From assembly GCA_003524095.1 (NCBI GenBank), contig DOEE01000003.1, positions 721,018 to 785,017 on the forward strand: 64,000 bases of DNA, in the 5' to 3' direction. Each line of letters starts with the position of its first letter. The first letter of the stretch is position 1. Positions 41,231 to 49,975 of this stretch are shown here, piece by piece. Under the pieces are notes generated by a model that was not told the origin of the DNA, searched no databases, and saw only the letters and a list, made by a program, of their open reading frames with translations. The translations under genes and the position numbers were made by a program. The stretch comes from Clostridiales bacterium. GTDB taxonomy: Bacteria > Bacillota > Clostridia > Christensenellales > UBA1242.

Positions 41231-42349
41231 TTATTTATAAATATTTATAGCCATATTTAGTAAACTTATCGAACTAGCCAAGTCTGGTCTTGAATAAAGC
41301 AAGGCTTTGGGACTAATCAATTCAACTGGTCGCATAAATTCTTTTCTTAGATAATCCTGTATCCCCTCAAAGAAATTAAGACCTCCACCCGTAAAACTTA
41401 GTGGAATATAATTTGGAAGTTCACAGTCCATGCTTGACAAACACTTCTTAATAAGTTCACAAATGCCATCTAGTCTGCCCAAAATTATTTCATTAACATT
41501 TTTAACTCCAAACTTCTTGCCATTTTGCAATTTATAATAATCCATACCCGTAGGTCTAAGAGTAATTATAGCCTGAGTTTTGAGTTCTTCGGCTTCTTCA
41601 TAGGATATATCCAAAATTTTTGCTAAGTCCGCAGTTATAAATCCACCGCCCAAAGAGAAACTCTTTAACCCTTTGAGTCCGTCTCCCAAAACAATTCCTA
41701 CACTAGTTGTAATAAATCCACAATCAATAATAATTGCACCTTCGTTTCGCTTATGCTCATCAATTAAATAAACACCTTCGGCAAGCGAATTAGATAGAAA
41801 ATCGTAGTTTTTGATGCCCAAACTTTCAAGGATTGAACCAATTTGCATTTTGAAATTGTTTTCAACAAGAATGTAACTTGTAACCGCTTGAATCTTGGTT
41901 GCATATTGTCCTACTGGGTCATTTGTCTTGTTGTCTTCATTAATTATATAAAATAATGGGGATTTGTTGATTACAGAATGAGTGGTATAAGGACTTGCCT
42001 CATCATCTTCAAGATACAAATTATCTATAATCTTGCTAGTAATTTTGACTTTTTTGGGAAAAGTCTTGACAAGAGTTTTTTCAAAAGTAAAACAAAATTC
42101 CGCAGGAACTCCCACGAAAATATTATGTAGTTTGCATTGCAATTCTCTTTCTGCAAAGTTAATTGCTTGCATAATTTGGTTTTTGAGATTATTAGGCTCA
42201 ATAAACTCCCCACTACCAAAGCCTTCGTAGTCAATATCTACAGACGACATCAACTTAAAACTATTATTAACTTCACTTTTTGCTGTTAGCAATGTTATTT
42301 TGGATGACCCAAAATCCATAACAGACACTATATCTTTGTTTATTTTCAT
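41231..42349 (-). CDS. ftsA: Cell division protein FtsA (short C-terminus)
   Basis: Actin-like ATPase that links FtsZ to the membrane and recruits the divisome. 373 residues with phosphate-1 SVMDFGSSKITLLTAKS near residue 8, phosphate-2 IIIDCGFITTSVGIVLGDG near 205, and the adenosine block FTGGGLNFFEGIQDYL near 330. It ends SSISLLNMAINIYK directly after the ATPase core. The usual Gly/Ser linker and amphipathic membrane-targeting helix of FtsA (another 40-60 residues in Bacillus) are missing. A start at the inner ATG, after AGAAGAG, is preferred. Confidence 0.9.
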   Translation of the reverse strand: MKINKDIVSVMDFGSSKITLLTAKSEVNNSFKLMSSVDIDYEGFGSGEFIEPNNLKNQIMQAINFAERELQCKLHNIFVGVPAEFCFTFEKTLVKTFPKKVKITSKIIDNLYLEDDEASPYTTHSVINKSPLFYIINEDNKTNDPVGQYATKIQAVTSYILVENNFKMQIGSILESLGIKNYDFLSNSLAEGVYLIDEHKRNEGAIIIDCGFITTSVGIVLGDGLKGLKSFSLGGGFITADLAKILDISYEEAEELKTQAIITLRPTGMDYYKLQNGKKFGVKNVNEIILGRLDGICELIKKCLSSMDCELPNYIPLSFTGGGLNFFEGIQDYLRKEFMRPVELISPKALLYSRPDLASSISLLNMAINIYK

Positions 42350-42465
42350 ATCTCTTCTGCCCATTTATAAAAATAGTATATTTAAAAAGATAAGTTATGT
42401 CAAATTTATTTCAACTCCAAATTCAAAATTTTTTGGCTTTTTATGAATGCATTTCAAAAAAAAAA

Positions 42466-42490
42466 TGGCTGTTTATTTTACAAACAGCCA
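42466..42490 (-). terminator. Terminator of murA-ftsQ
   Basis: TGGCTGTTT/AAACAGCCA perfect stem with nine T following on the minus strand. Confidence 0.92.
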
Positions 42491-42509
42491 CAAAAGTTTA
42501 ATTATATTT

Positions 42510-43325
42510 TTAAATTTCTTTTATAAAATTCTCATCGAATCTTGCAAATATTTTTGATTCATTATTTTGCCAAACAATCACAGCGCCCGATGTCACCCCT
42601 TGTTGATGAAAATAATTGTATCTCTCAAGCCCAAGCAGTAACATCTCTGTCATATTATCAAAAGCATCTTCAATCACAAGCGAAATCCCGCTTCTAGTTT
42701 TGAAAAATAATTCAACATTTTGACCTTTTTTGGTGACTTCTAACGATACAAAAACACCTTTTGACGTGGTTGGAATATAGTTAGATTCTCTTAGGGACTT
42801 GGAAACTCTGCCAATAATACCCACAACACTTTCGTCCTTGATAATACTTCCAACTTCATAATTTTCTGGCGAAATGGATTCATTTAAGATTATCTTGATA
42901 GGTTTTGCTTCAAGTTCGGAACTTTTGATATTTTCGTTATCTTTTCCCACCCTGCTCAAAACCTTGCCAAGTTCGTCAACTATAGCATAGTCATTATCTG
43001 AAATTTTGATTGCAAACATGCTTTCTCTTTCGGCTGAGTGAATCACAATTTTGTTTGGGAATTTAGTTTCGATACTAACCACTCTTAAATATGAGTATTT
43101 TTTTTCTAAATTTTCAACAATTTTATCTTTTTTAACCAAAAATATACTTTCGCCTTTTTCAATGCTGTCCACCATAGTATAATCTTTGAGAGTTTCGAGT
43201 TCGCACTTAGTGGTTAGCCAGTTGACAGAAATACTTTGCAAAGTAAAAAGAGTACTATTCAAAACCACTAGTACAGTAATAAACGCCAAAACTATTAGTA
43301 ATCCAATAAGCTTTTTATTTTTCAT
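42510..43325 (-). CDS. ftsQ: Cell division protein FtsQ/DivIB
   Basis: 271 residues: a short cytoplasmic start, one membrane helix at about 6-27, the POTRA domain (LFTLQSISVNWLTTKCELETL, VENLEKKYSYLRVVSIETKFPNKIVI) and a beta domain with DYAIVDELGKVLSRV. It bridges FtsL/FtsB and the septal wall synthases. FtsQ is short in the C-terminal part compared with DivIB of Bacillus. It is downstream of murA, as often in Clostridia. The ribosome site is weak. Confidence 0.87.
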   Translation of the reverse strand: MKNKKLIGLLIVLAFITVLVVLNSTLFTLQSISVNWLTTKCELETLKDYTMVDSIEKGESIFLVKKDKIVENLEKKYSYLRVVSIETKFPNKIVIHSAERESMFAIKISDNDYAIVDELGKVLSRVGKDNENIKSSELEAKPIKIILNESISPENYEVGSIIKDESVVGIIGRVSKSLRESNYIPTTSKGVFVSLEVTKKGQNVELFFKTRSGISLVIEDAFDNMTEMLLLGLERYNYFHQQGVTSGAVIVWQNNESKIFARFDENFIKEI

Positions 43326-43402
43326 ATTACTTTTAACTCTTTTTAAATTACCATTATTTTAGCAAATACTTTTTGTTTTTACAAGAAAATTGAGTACCTT
43401 TG

Positions 43403-44656
43403 CTATTTAATTCTTTTTATTTCTGCCCCAAGTTTACAAAAATCTTCTTCAACCGACAAGTATCCCCTATCTATATGATAAATATCCTCAATAGTTGTAT
43501 ACCCGTCTGCGACTAGTCCCGCAAGAACCAGCCCTGCACCTCCTCGCAAATCCGTCGCCACAACATTTGCTCCATACAATCTGTTGACACCTTTGATTAT
43601 TGCCATTCTATCTTTGATACTAATATCTGCACCCATTCTAAGTAGTTCGTTGCAAATCTTGAATCTACTTTCGTACAAATTTTCAACAATTACAGACGTG
43701 CCTTTGGTGATGGTTTGCATAGTAAGAATTTGGTTTTGTAAATCGGTTGGAAATCCCGGATAAGGCTGTGTTTCAATATTAGGAATACTCTTAAGCCTAG
43801 ACGACACACTAATACTTAGCCCAAATTTATCATCTTGAATATCTGCGCCACATTGTTTTAGTTTTTGAATAAGTGCCTGATTATGCTCTTTTTTGCTTCC
43901 AATTAGCCTAGTATTTCCGCCACACATAGCACAAGCTATAAGATATGTTCCAGCCACTATTCTATCTTTTATTGGAGTAAACTCGGTTTCAACAAAACTA
44001 TTTACTCCAGTAATAGTAATCGTGCTACTTCCAGCACCCGAGACCTTGCAACCAAACGAATTAAGAAAGTTTTGTAAGTCTTCAATTTCTGGTTCTCTTG
44101 CACAATTATAAATTGTTGTTGTGCCTTTGAGTTTGACACTCGCCATCATTAAATTTTCGGTTGCTCCGACTGACGGAAAATCCAAATGCACCTCGCCCGC
44201 ACGCATATTTCTTCCATCACAAATTATGTAACCATGTTTTTCTTCAATCTTTACATTTAATGCTTCCAAACCCTTGATGTGTAGATTAATTGGCCTATTC
44301 CCAATATTGCACCCGCCCGGATATGCCACCTTGGCTCTGCCAAATCTACTAAGCAAAGGACCTAACAAAAAAATGCTAGACCTTACTTTTTTTGTAAACT
44401 CATCTTTTACAAGATATTTACAAGCCCCGCCTGAATCTAGTCTCAAAGTATCGTCAAAAAACTGAGTCTCAACTCCCAAACTTTCCAAAATTTTGACCAT
44501 ATACAAAACGTCCGAAAACTTGGCAACCTTGTTGATTTTGACTAATTTATCATTAATTATGCTTCCAGCAAGAATCGGAAGCAAGGAATTCTTGGCAGAA
44601 ACAATTTCAAGTTCGCCTTCAAGTCTTCTGCCACCATTTATAAATAATGTTTCCAT
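43403..44656 (-). CDS. murA: UDP-N-acetylglucosamine 1-carboxyvinyltransferase
   Basis: First committed step of peptidoglycan synthesis: transfers enolpyruvate from PEP to UDP-GlcNAc. 417 residues, normal length. The active-site loop is AYPGGCNIGNRPINLHIKG with the PEP-binding cysteine that fosfomycin attacks. Other family blocks are SAKNSLLPILA near residue 20, DFPSVGATENLMMA, PYPGFPTDLQNQILTM and ATDLRGGAGLVLAGLVADG. AGGGGAT stands before the ATG. It reads into ftsQ. Confidence 0.97.
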   Translation of the reverse strand: METLFINGGRRLEGELEIVSAKNSLLPILAGSIINDKLVKINKVAKFSDVLYMVKILESLGVETQFFDDTLRLDSGGACKYLVKDEFTKKVRSSIFLLGPLLSRFGRAKVAYPGGCNIGNRPINLHIKGLEALNVKIEEKHGYIICDGRNMRAGEVHLDFPSVGATENLMMASVKLKGTTTIYNCAREPEIEDLQNFLNSFGCKVSGAGSSTITITGVNSFVETEFTPIKDRIVAGTYLIACAMCGGNTRLIGSKKEHNQALIQKLKQCGADIQDDKFGLSISVSSRLKSIPNIETQPYPGFPTDLQNQILTMQTITKGTSVIVENLYESRFKICNELLRMGADISIKDRMAIIKGVNRLYGANVVATDLRGGAGLVLAGLVADGYTTIEDIYHIDRGYLSVEEDFCKLGAEIKRIK

Positions 44657-44843
44657 TTTATCCCCTATATGTATTCAAAAATTAATGTTTGCATCTCAAA
44701 CAAAATGTTTAAGTGAATCAATATTCACTTTAATCATACTATTCAATATTTATAATTTGTGTTAAAACAAATTACTCTTACAATATACAAGATAAAACCA
44801 TATATATTTTATATGTGCCAACCTAGGATTTTTGTTAAAAAAA

Positions 44844-44880
44844 ACTACAAGCAATTGATAAAATCAAATTAACTTGTAGT
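44844..44880 (-). terminator. Terminator downstream of the DUF2087 pseudogene
   Basis: ACTACAAG and CTTGTAGT pair; eight T follow on the minus strand. Confidence 0.8.
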
Positions 44881-44887
44881 CAAAATT

Positions 44888-45568
44888 TTAATTGTCTTCT
44901 TTTGAAGCATTTACGCAATAGAAACCACCACTGCTATCTCTATTTAAATAACCCATGTCTATCATATCTCGTCTAATTGCAACATAATCCACAAAACAAA
45001 TCCATTGTAGAATTATTTCATTAACTTTCTTTTCGTTATATCTAGTATCTTTGTCAAACTTGCTACACAAATATTCTAATGCTACTCGTTTGTTAGGTTT
45101 AGTTGGATATTTCATAATTTTTCCATCTTTGTCAAGTAGACTATTCAATTTCTTTGCATCAACTTCCTTTGGTGTTGGCAATTTTGCTCCACACTTAACG
45201 CAATATTTTGCACCTAAATAATTAAACTGATGACAAGTTTCACAACACACTGTCTAAAACTCAATATCATTTACATAAACACCATTTGGGTCATCTACAT
45301 ACTCCAAATTATATTGTCTTGAGCCACATCCCGGACATTTTCCAAGTCGGTTTTCAAATCTACACCCACACTACTTACAAATTTTGTAGACCATTTTTTG
45401 CATAGGTCTTTGTTTTTTGCTTTCATTATCTAGTTTTTAAGTTGAATTATTTTGTTCGGTCTTCTGAGACAATTCACTTTTTGACCTTTCTTTAATTAGT
45501 TTCATTACAGCCATAATTACACCAACTGTTACAATTATTACAAATGCAAAAACAAATAATTCTCTCAT
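44888..45568 (-). pseudogene. Decayed membrane/zinc-ribbon/DUF2087 protein gene
   Basis: One continuous frame of 226 codons is broken by three in-frame stops: UAA at codon 44 (45437-45439), UAG at codon 66 (45371-45373) and UAG at codon 105 (45254-45256). Read through, it gives a 22-residue membrane helix after an ATG with an AGAGAG site, a linker, a first zinc ribbon (CK-stop-CGCRFENR, CPGCGS), a second zinc ribbon (CCETCHQFN, CVKCGAKL) and a C-terminal DUF2087 domain (KPNKRVALEYLCSKF, YNEKKVNEIILQW, YVAIRRDMIDMGYLNRD). No frameshifts are seen, so decay is recent. UAG is a normal stop here (holA and the MreB-like gene end in it), so suppression is not needed to explain other genes. The 119-codon 3' part could still be made from GTG at 45250. 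Confidence 0.85.
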
Positions 45569-45699
45569 ATTTTTCTCTCTTTAAGTATTTTTTCTATCAC
45601 AAAATTATTATACCAAATATTAAATTTGCAAGCAATCAAAAAATGCAAAATGCGGTTCACTGCATTTATCCATGGATTATTATTTTTATATTTAGTTAA

Positions 45700-46269
45700 T
45701 TATACAATATTTTGGTTTTCAATAATTTTTGTGATTTTTTCTAGTACAGATTGTCTATTTTCAAAAGTATCAAAATAGTAAAATCCATATTTTTGGCAGT
45801 CTTCTTTTAATTTTTTGCTTTCGGAAATAATTTCTTTGCAATTATTTAGTAGTTGTTCGTCCGTTCTTTTATGAGTCCAGTCGTGTTGCTCGTCCATTTC
45901 TCTAATTTTCTTCATAAGAACTAATGGTTCAACATCACTCATTCCCAAAAATATAACTATAAATTTGTCTTTGTTTGGATATTCATATAATTGTTCGGGC
46001 AAAAATTGCGACCCTGGAAAAACTGTTATATTATCATTATACTTCAAACTTTTGCAAAATCCATTTAAGATTTCAAACAAAAATGGTTTGTAATTTTCAC
46101 GAGCGAGATTAGGTTTTCTATGAATGATTCCAAGTTCGGGAAACACTTCGTTAAACGCATTAACAATGGTATCGCTTTCGACAAGTGAATACTTTAGTGT
46201 TTTATGAATTATACCCGCCAAAGTACTTTTCCCCGACCTAACAGTTCCGCCAATTATTATATTTTTCAT
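45700..46269 (-). CDS. P-loop NTPase/kinase-like protein
   Basis: 189 residues with Walker A GGTVRSGKSTLA at residues 7-18 and a probable substrate Asp in VESDTIVNAF near 33, in the style of small nucleotide, adenylylsulfate or chloramphenicol-type kinases. A lid-like region RKPNLARENYK and RTDEQLLNNCKE follow. The substrate cannot be named. Its ATG overlaps the stop of the alpha/beta hydrolase (TAATG), with AAGGAG before it, so the two are translated together, in a unit inserted within the dcw cluster. Confidence 0.75.
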   Translation of the reverse strand: MKNIIIGGTVRSGKSTLAGIIHKTLKYSLVESDTIVNAFNEVFPELGIIHRKPNLARENYKPFLFEILNGFCKSLKYNDNITVFPGSQFLPEQLYEYPNKDKFIVIFLGMSDVEPLVLMKKIREMDEQHDWTHKRTDEQLLNNCKEIISESKKLKEDCQKYGFYYFDTFENRQSVLEKITKIIENQNIV

Positions 46270-47000
46270 TACAACTCCTTAATAACGTCAATTATTTTTT
46301 GCCAAGATGTATCTTTTTTTAAGCAATGTTCATCATCAAGATAAATACTTTTACATTTTGTCAAAGTCTCAAAATCTTTTAATTCTTGTCTAGGAATTAA
46401 ATCATCCTTAGTGCCAATCACCAAAATGATAGGACAATCCACTTTAAATTGTAGTTTCAACAAATTATTTAAGTATAAATCATCTAAGAATTTTTTGGAT
46501 ATGTATTTATTCAAACTGCTTTTTATCAAAATTTTGCTATCGTATTCTAATTCTTTGTAATCAAAGCCTTTAGTTTTCTCCAAAACTTCTAACATTTTTA
46601 TGGCCGGATTAACAAGAACAATTCCTTTCAAATTTTTGTAATTATATTTTGAAATAGCGACCATCGCCCGGTAACCGCCATAACTTGTTGCATAAAAATA
46701 TAACGGTGTGTGCTTGAACTTGTTTTCTAAGTAGTTAACCACATCTGTAATTTCTTGAAGTACTAAATCTAGTGTCATATTGAGCGAGTCTACTTCACTC
46801 ATTCCATGCCCAGCCGAATCGAATGAACACACAAAAATTTCGTCTTCTTTGGCGAGTAACTTTCTAAATTTAGAAAATCCATCTCCCCACAAATCACCAT
46901 TAAATCCATGCAAACACAAAACAATTTTTTTAGGATTTTGAACGCCATTAGTATATAGTTTTATTTTATGATTATTAGAATATACTTCCAGTATTTCCAT
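46269..47000 (-). CDS. Alpha/beta hydrolase
   Basis: 243 residues with the hydrolase fold: oxyanion block VLCLHGFNGDLWGDGF near 27, nucleophile elbow YATSYGGYRAMV near 112 with Ser as nucleophile, acid in VIGTKDDLIPRQ near 200 and His in DDEHCLKK near 228. Likely an esterase, thioesterase or monoacylglycerol lipase type enzyme; substrate unknown. AGGAGAAC stands before this ATG. It follows the attenuator-like leader at 47283-47504 and is coupled to the kinase gene. Confidence 0.85.
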   Translation of the reverse strand: MEILEVYSNNHKIKLYTNGVQNPKKIVLCLHGFNGDLWGDGFSKFRKLLAKEDEIFVCSFDSAGHGMSEVDSLNMTLDLVLQEITDVVNYLENKFKHTPLYFYATSYGGYRAMVAISKYNYKNLKGIVLVNPAIKMLEVLEKTKGFDYKELEYDSKILIKSSLNKYISKKFLDDLYLNNLLKLQFKVDCPIILVIGTKDDLIPRQELKDFETLTKCKSIYLDDEHCLKKDTSWQKIIDVIKEL

Positions 47001-47123
47001 GAAAGTTCTCCTATAATAACTATATATGTAAGTTATTATATCATTTTTCCTTGTTTCATCAAAACAAAAATTAAAGCTTTTTAAACTGGATATATTGAAA
47101 CCAAGAGACACACTTTTTTCATT

Positions 47124-47258
47124 TTAAATCTCCTTATCGCAAAAGTTGAGAACTTGCATAAATGTTTTACTAAATTCTTTGTATTCGTTTATATTTACGT
47201 ATTTATTTTGTTTTGTATCAAAACTTTTTATTGACACTAATTCTTCCAAATTTTTCAT
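47124..47258 (-). CDS. Small protein, 44 residues
   Basis: A short frame with AGGAGAAAAATT before the ATG and UAA 135 bases on. The peptide is charged (NLEELVSIKSFDTKQNKYVN, NINEYKEFSKTFMQVLNF) with no membrane helix. A 13-codon frame with its own AAGGAG (ATG at 47122, ends 47081, MKKVCLLVSIYPV) begins right after it, before the hydrolase. It is not recognised; it may be a leader or small regulator of the following genes. Lower confidence because of length. Confidence 0.5.
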   Translation of the reverse strand: MKNLEELVSIKSFDTKQNKYVNINEYKEFSKTFMQVLNFCDKEI

Positions 47259-47282
47259 AATTTTTCTCCTGTAAATAAAATA

Positions 47283-47319
47283 ACCCGTTGTAAGTTTTTT
47301 TCAAAACATACCAACGGGT
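47283..47319 (-). terminator. Terminator-like hairpin before the 44-residue gene
   Basis: ACCCGTTG and CAACGGGT perfect stem followed on the minus strand by TTATTTTATTT. It lies between the leader peptide and the following genes, so it may work as an attenuator. Confidence 0.7.
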
Positions 47320-47376
47320 CTTAGATTATATTAAAAAAGTTTTAATCCATTCATATGTTTTGTAACATGCAAAATA

Positions 47377-47406
47377 GCACTCACAAAACATACTTTTTGT
47401 GAATGC
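47377..47406 (-). promoter_or_regulatory. Hairpin directly after the leader peptide stop
   Basis: GCACTCACAAAACATA pairs with its near-complement to TTTTTGTGAATGC, with one mismatch in a 13-bp stem. An alternative pairing of ATTCATTTGTT inside the leader with AACATATGAAT further down (one T-T mismatch) would exclude other folds. Confidence 0.45.
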
Positions 47407-47407
47407 A

Positions 47408-47446
47408 CTATTTATGCCAATGCCACATAACAAATGAATTAAACAT
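47408..47446 (-). CDS. Leader peptide MFNSFVMWHWHK
   Basis: A 12-codon frame with a perfect AAGGAG 7 bases before the ATG and a consensus promoter 30 bases upstream, ending in UAG. It contains two Trp-His pairs. It lies downstream of the ftsW stop and upstream of a terminator-like hairpin and the hydrolase/kinase genes, which is the layout of ribosome-dependent attenuators. Which stalling signal it senses (Trp, His or a translation inhibitor) is unknown. Confidence 0.5.
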   Translation of the reverse strand: MFNSFVMWHWHK

Positions 47447-47475
47447 ACTTTTCTCCTTTTTTGTTTTATAATTTC

Positions 47476-47504
47476 ATATTATCTCAAAAATTATTTGTTG
47501 TCAA
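47476..47504 (-). promoter_or_regulatory. Consensus sigma-A promoter at the ftsW end
   Basis: TTGACA, 17 bases, TAATAT on the minus strand; it overlaps the ftsW stop codon and would start transcription about 22 bases before the leader peptide ATG. Confidence 0.8.
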
Positions 47505-48663
47505 TAGTTTTTATCTTTTTTTGTTTATTTTTAAAAAATTGCCACTTGTTATACTTAACAGAAACCACCGTATTTTCGTGCTGTTTTCCAACATTGCATA
47601 GTACTCCCATTGCTCCCATAAATACGCTTAAACTAGTTCCTCCTGCTGACACAAATGGCATAGGTATTCCAGTCGGTGGAATTGAGCCTGTAACAACTGC
47701 AATGTTTATAAGAAGTTGAATTGCAATTACAAAAATTATCCCACTAGACAAGTATGCCCCCAATCTATCTTTGGCATTTAGAGAGATTTTGATACCAAGT
47801 GCAATAATAACCACATAAACCAAAACTATCAATGTTGCACCGACAAAGCCAAGTTCTTCGCCAATGATAGCAAATATAAAGTCGCTTTCGGCAAATGGCA
47901 AGAATAAATATTTTTGTCTGCTATTGAATAGTCCCACTCCAAATAGTCCACCACTTCCAAGTGAATAAAGTGATTGAATGAGTTGATAGCCTTCTTCCTT
48001 TGGGTTTGCCCAAGGATTTATAAATGCAATAAGTCTATCAAATCTATATGGTTCAATCACAATTAACACCACAACTAGTGCTAATGCAGGAAATGCCAAA
48101 ATCAAAAAATGTTTAAACGAAATTCCCCCAACCACAAGCATGGATATCATGACAAGTCCAATACACATCGTAACACTCATGTTTGGTTCAAGCATGACAA
48201 GTAAACAAATTATTCCACCCGCCAAGAGAATGGGAAGTATGCCTTTGAAAGTTTTGGTCTTAACAAAGTTTTTGGATAAATAACAAGCAGTAAAAACAAC
48301 AAAACCAAACTTAGCAACTTCGCTACTCTGAAGATTAATTCCGCCAACCCCTATCCAACGCCTTGCACCGTTTGCCGAAATTCCAAGCCCAGGAACAAAA
48401 ACCAAAACCAAGAGTAAAATTGATAGTCCCAAAATCCAGAATCTCAGTTTGTAGTATTTGTGATAATCAAAAAAATACGTCACAAAAAACACTGCTATCC
48501 CCAAGACAAATCCAAAGAACTGTTTTTTGACAAAGTGAAAAGCATCACCATACAAGACTTCGCTTGAATAAGAACTAGCACTATATATCATAAGCATTCC
48601 AAACAAACACAAAAACAAAGTTAGAAATATTATAACCAAATTTATATACTTAGTTTTTTGCAT
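47491..48663 (-). CDS. ftsW: FtsW/SpoVE-type peptidoglycan glycosyltransferase
   Basis: 390-residue SEDS family protein with about ten membrane segments that polymerises lipid II glycan chains at the septum. The family blocks are GARRWIGVGGINLQSSEVAK near residue 100, LFGVGLFNSRQKYLFLPFAESDFIFAIIGEELGF near 235 in parts, and GIPMPFVSAGGTSLSVF near 340. The position after murD supports FtsW or SpoVE rather than RodA. It overlaps murD by 14 bases. murG, normally next, is missing here. Confidence 0.94.
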   Translation of the reverse strand: MQKTKYINLVIIFLTLFLCLFGMLMIYSASSYSSEVLYGDAFHFVKKQFFGFVLGIAVFFVTYFFDYHKYYKLRFWILGLSILLLVLVFVPGLGISANGARRWIGVGGINLQSSEVAKFGFVVFTACYLSKNFVKTKTFKGILPILLAGGIICLLVMLEPNMSVTMCIGLVMISMLVVGGISFKHFLILAFPALALVVVLIVIEPYRFDRLIAFINPWANPKEEGYQLIQSLYSLGSGGLFGVGLFNSRQKYLFLPFAESDFIFAIIGEELGFVGATLIVLVYVVIIALGIKISLNAKDRLGAYLSSGIIFVIAIQLLINIAVVTGSIPPTGIPMPFVSAGGTSLSVFMGAMGVLCNVGKQHENTVVSVKYNKWQFFKNKQKKIKTIDNK

Positions 48664-49966
48664 GTGCGAGTTCCTTTATGATTTTTTCAAATTGCTCGCC
48701 CCTTTTTGCATAACTTTCAAATTCATCAAAACTTGCACAAGACGGAGAAAGCAAGACCGTATCGTTTTTGCTAGCAAGTCCGTAAGCAGTTTTAACTCCT
48801 TCATAAAAATTTTTGCAAACCAGAATATTTTCAAACCCACAATGTTTTGCCGACTTCAAAACTTTTTTTCTAGCACTTCCAAAAGCAACAACATGAGTTA
48901 GCTTGTCTGAATACTTCAAAAAAATCTCATCAAAATTCAAATTCTTGTCCGAACCGCCAAGCATAAGTATAGTATTTTTGTTGGATACACTCAAAGCATT
49001 AAGGGTACTATGGACATTTGTACTTTTGCTATCGTCTATGTATTTAACACCATTCTTTTCCAAAACCAAACTCATTCTGTGTGGACTGAGTTCAAAACTT
49101 TTAATCGATTCAATAATTTTGTCTGGTTCAATTTTTAGCAGTACTCCAACAACAATACTCGCAAGCACATCTTCAATGACAGATTTTAGATTTTCAATAT
49201 CACTAAGTTTTAGTATCTCGTATCTTTTGCTAGACATATTAACAATAATGCTATCCCCACTAAGATAAACACCCTTGACCTTTTTAAACTTGGAAAAATA
49301 ATAAATCTTAGCCTTAACATTTTGTGTTCTTTTCATTAGTAGCTCGTCATCGGCATTAAGAACAATGAGAGATTTTTCTGTTGAATTTTTGATAAGCCCC
49401 AATTTACATCTTATGTAGTTTTCAAAAGTTTTGTGTCTATCCAAATGGTCTTCGGCAATATTTAGAATAACTGAGATGTAAGGACTAAAAGAATATGTAC
49501 TTTCAAGTTGAAAAGAACTCACTTCACAAACAAGATAATCCAGTGTCAAGCCATACGCTTCGCAAAGTGGTGTGCCGATATTTCCATAAGCCGAACTAGA
49601 AAAACTAGTAGAAACAATTTTTTGAGTAAGACTAGTTGTCGTGGTTTTTCCGTTAGTTCCAGTGATTGCAATAACGGGACTCGAAGTAAACCAGTATCCA
49701 AACTCCATTTCTCCCACAACTTTTATACCAGATTTTTCTGCAAAAGAAACATATTTATTGAATATGCTAATGGCTGGAGATATAACAATCAAATCAAATT
49801 CCAAAATTTTTTTCTTGCTGAGTTTATTTAAATATCCCCCGCCATTAATCCTATGGGATTTGTCATAAATCTGATATTCAACATGGATATGTTTGAGTAT
49901 TTCTTCGACGGCTAGTCCACTTTTTGCATAACCCATAATCAAAACTTTTTTGTAATCAAAATTCAT
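48650..49966 (-). CDS. murD: UDP-N-acetylmuramoylalanine--D-glutamate ligase
   Basis: Adds D-Glu to UDP-MurNAc-L-Ala. 438 residues with the Mur ligase ATP loop ITGTNGKTTTTSL near residue 98, AEDHLDRHKTFENY near 180, and the C-terminal ADDELLMKRTQ, SPHRMSLV and IDDSKSTNVHSTLNAL near 315 typical of MurD. AGGGGGAAT precedes the ATG. It lies between mraY and ftsW, which it overlaps. Confidence 0.97.
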   Translation of the reverse strand: MNFDYKKVLIMGYAKSGLAVEEILKHIHVEYQIYDKSHRINGGGYLNKLSKKKILEFDLIVISPAISIFNKYVSFAEKSGIKVVGEMEFGYWFTSSPVIAITGTNGKTTTTSLTQKIVSTSFSSSAYGNIGTPLCEAYGLTLDYLVCEVSSFQLESTYSFSPYISVILNIAEDHLDRHKTFENYIRCKLGLIKNSTEKSLIVLNADDELLMKRTQNVKAKIYYFSKFKKVKGVYLSGDSIIVNMSSKRYEILKLSDIENLKSVIEDVLASIVVGVLLKIEPDKIIESIKSFELSPHRMSLVLEKNGVKYIDDSKSTNVHSTLNALSVSNKNTILMLGGSDKNLNFDEIFLKYSDKLTHVVAFGSARKKVLKSAKHCGFENILVCKNFYEGVKTAYGLASKNDTVLLSPSCASFDEFESYAKRGEQFEKIIKELAHAKN

Positions 49967-49975
49967 AAATTCCCC

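Noticed and set aside
44888..45568. Stop-codon reassignment (UAG as sense)
   Set aside because: holA and the MreB-like gene end in UAG and need it as stop; a UAA also breaks the frame, so decay is simpler.
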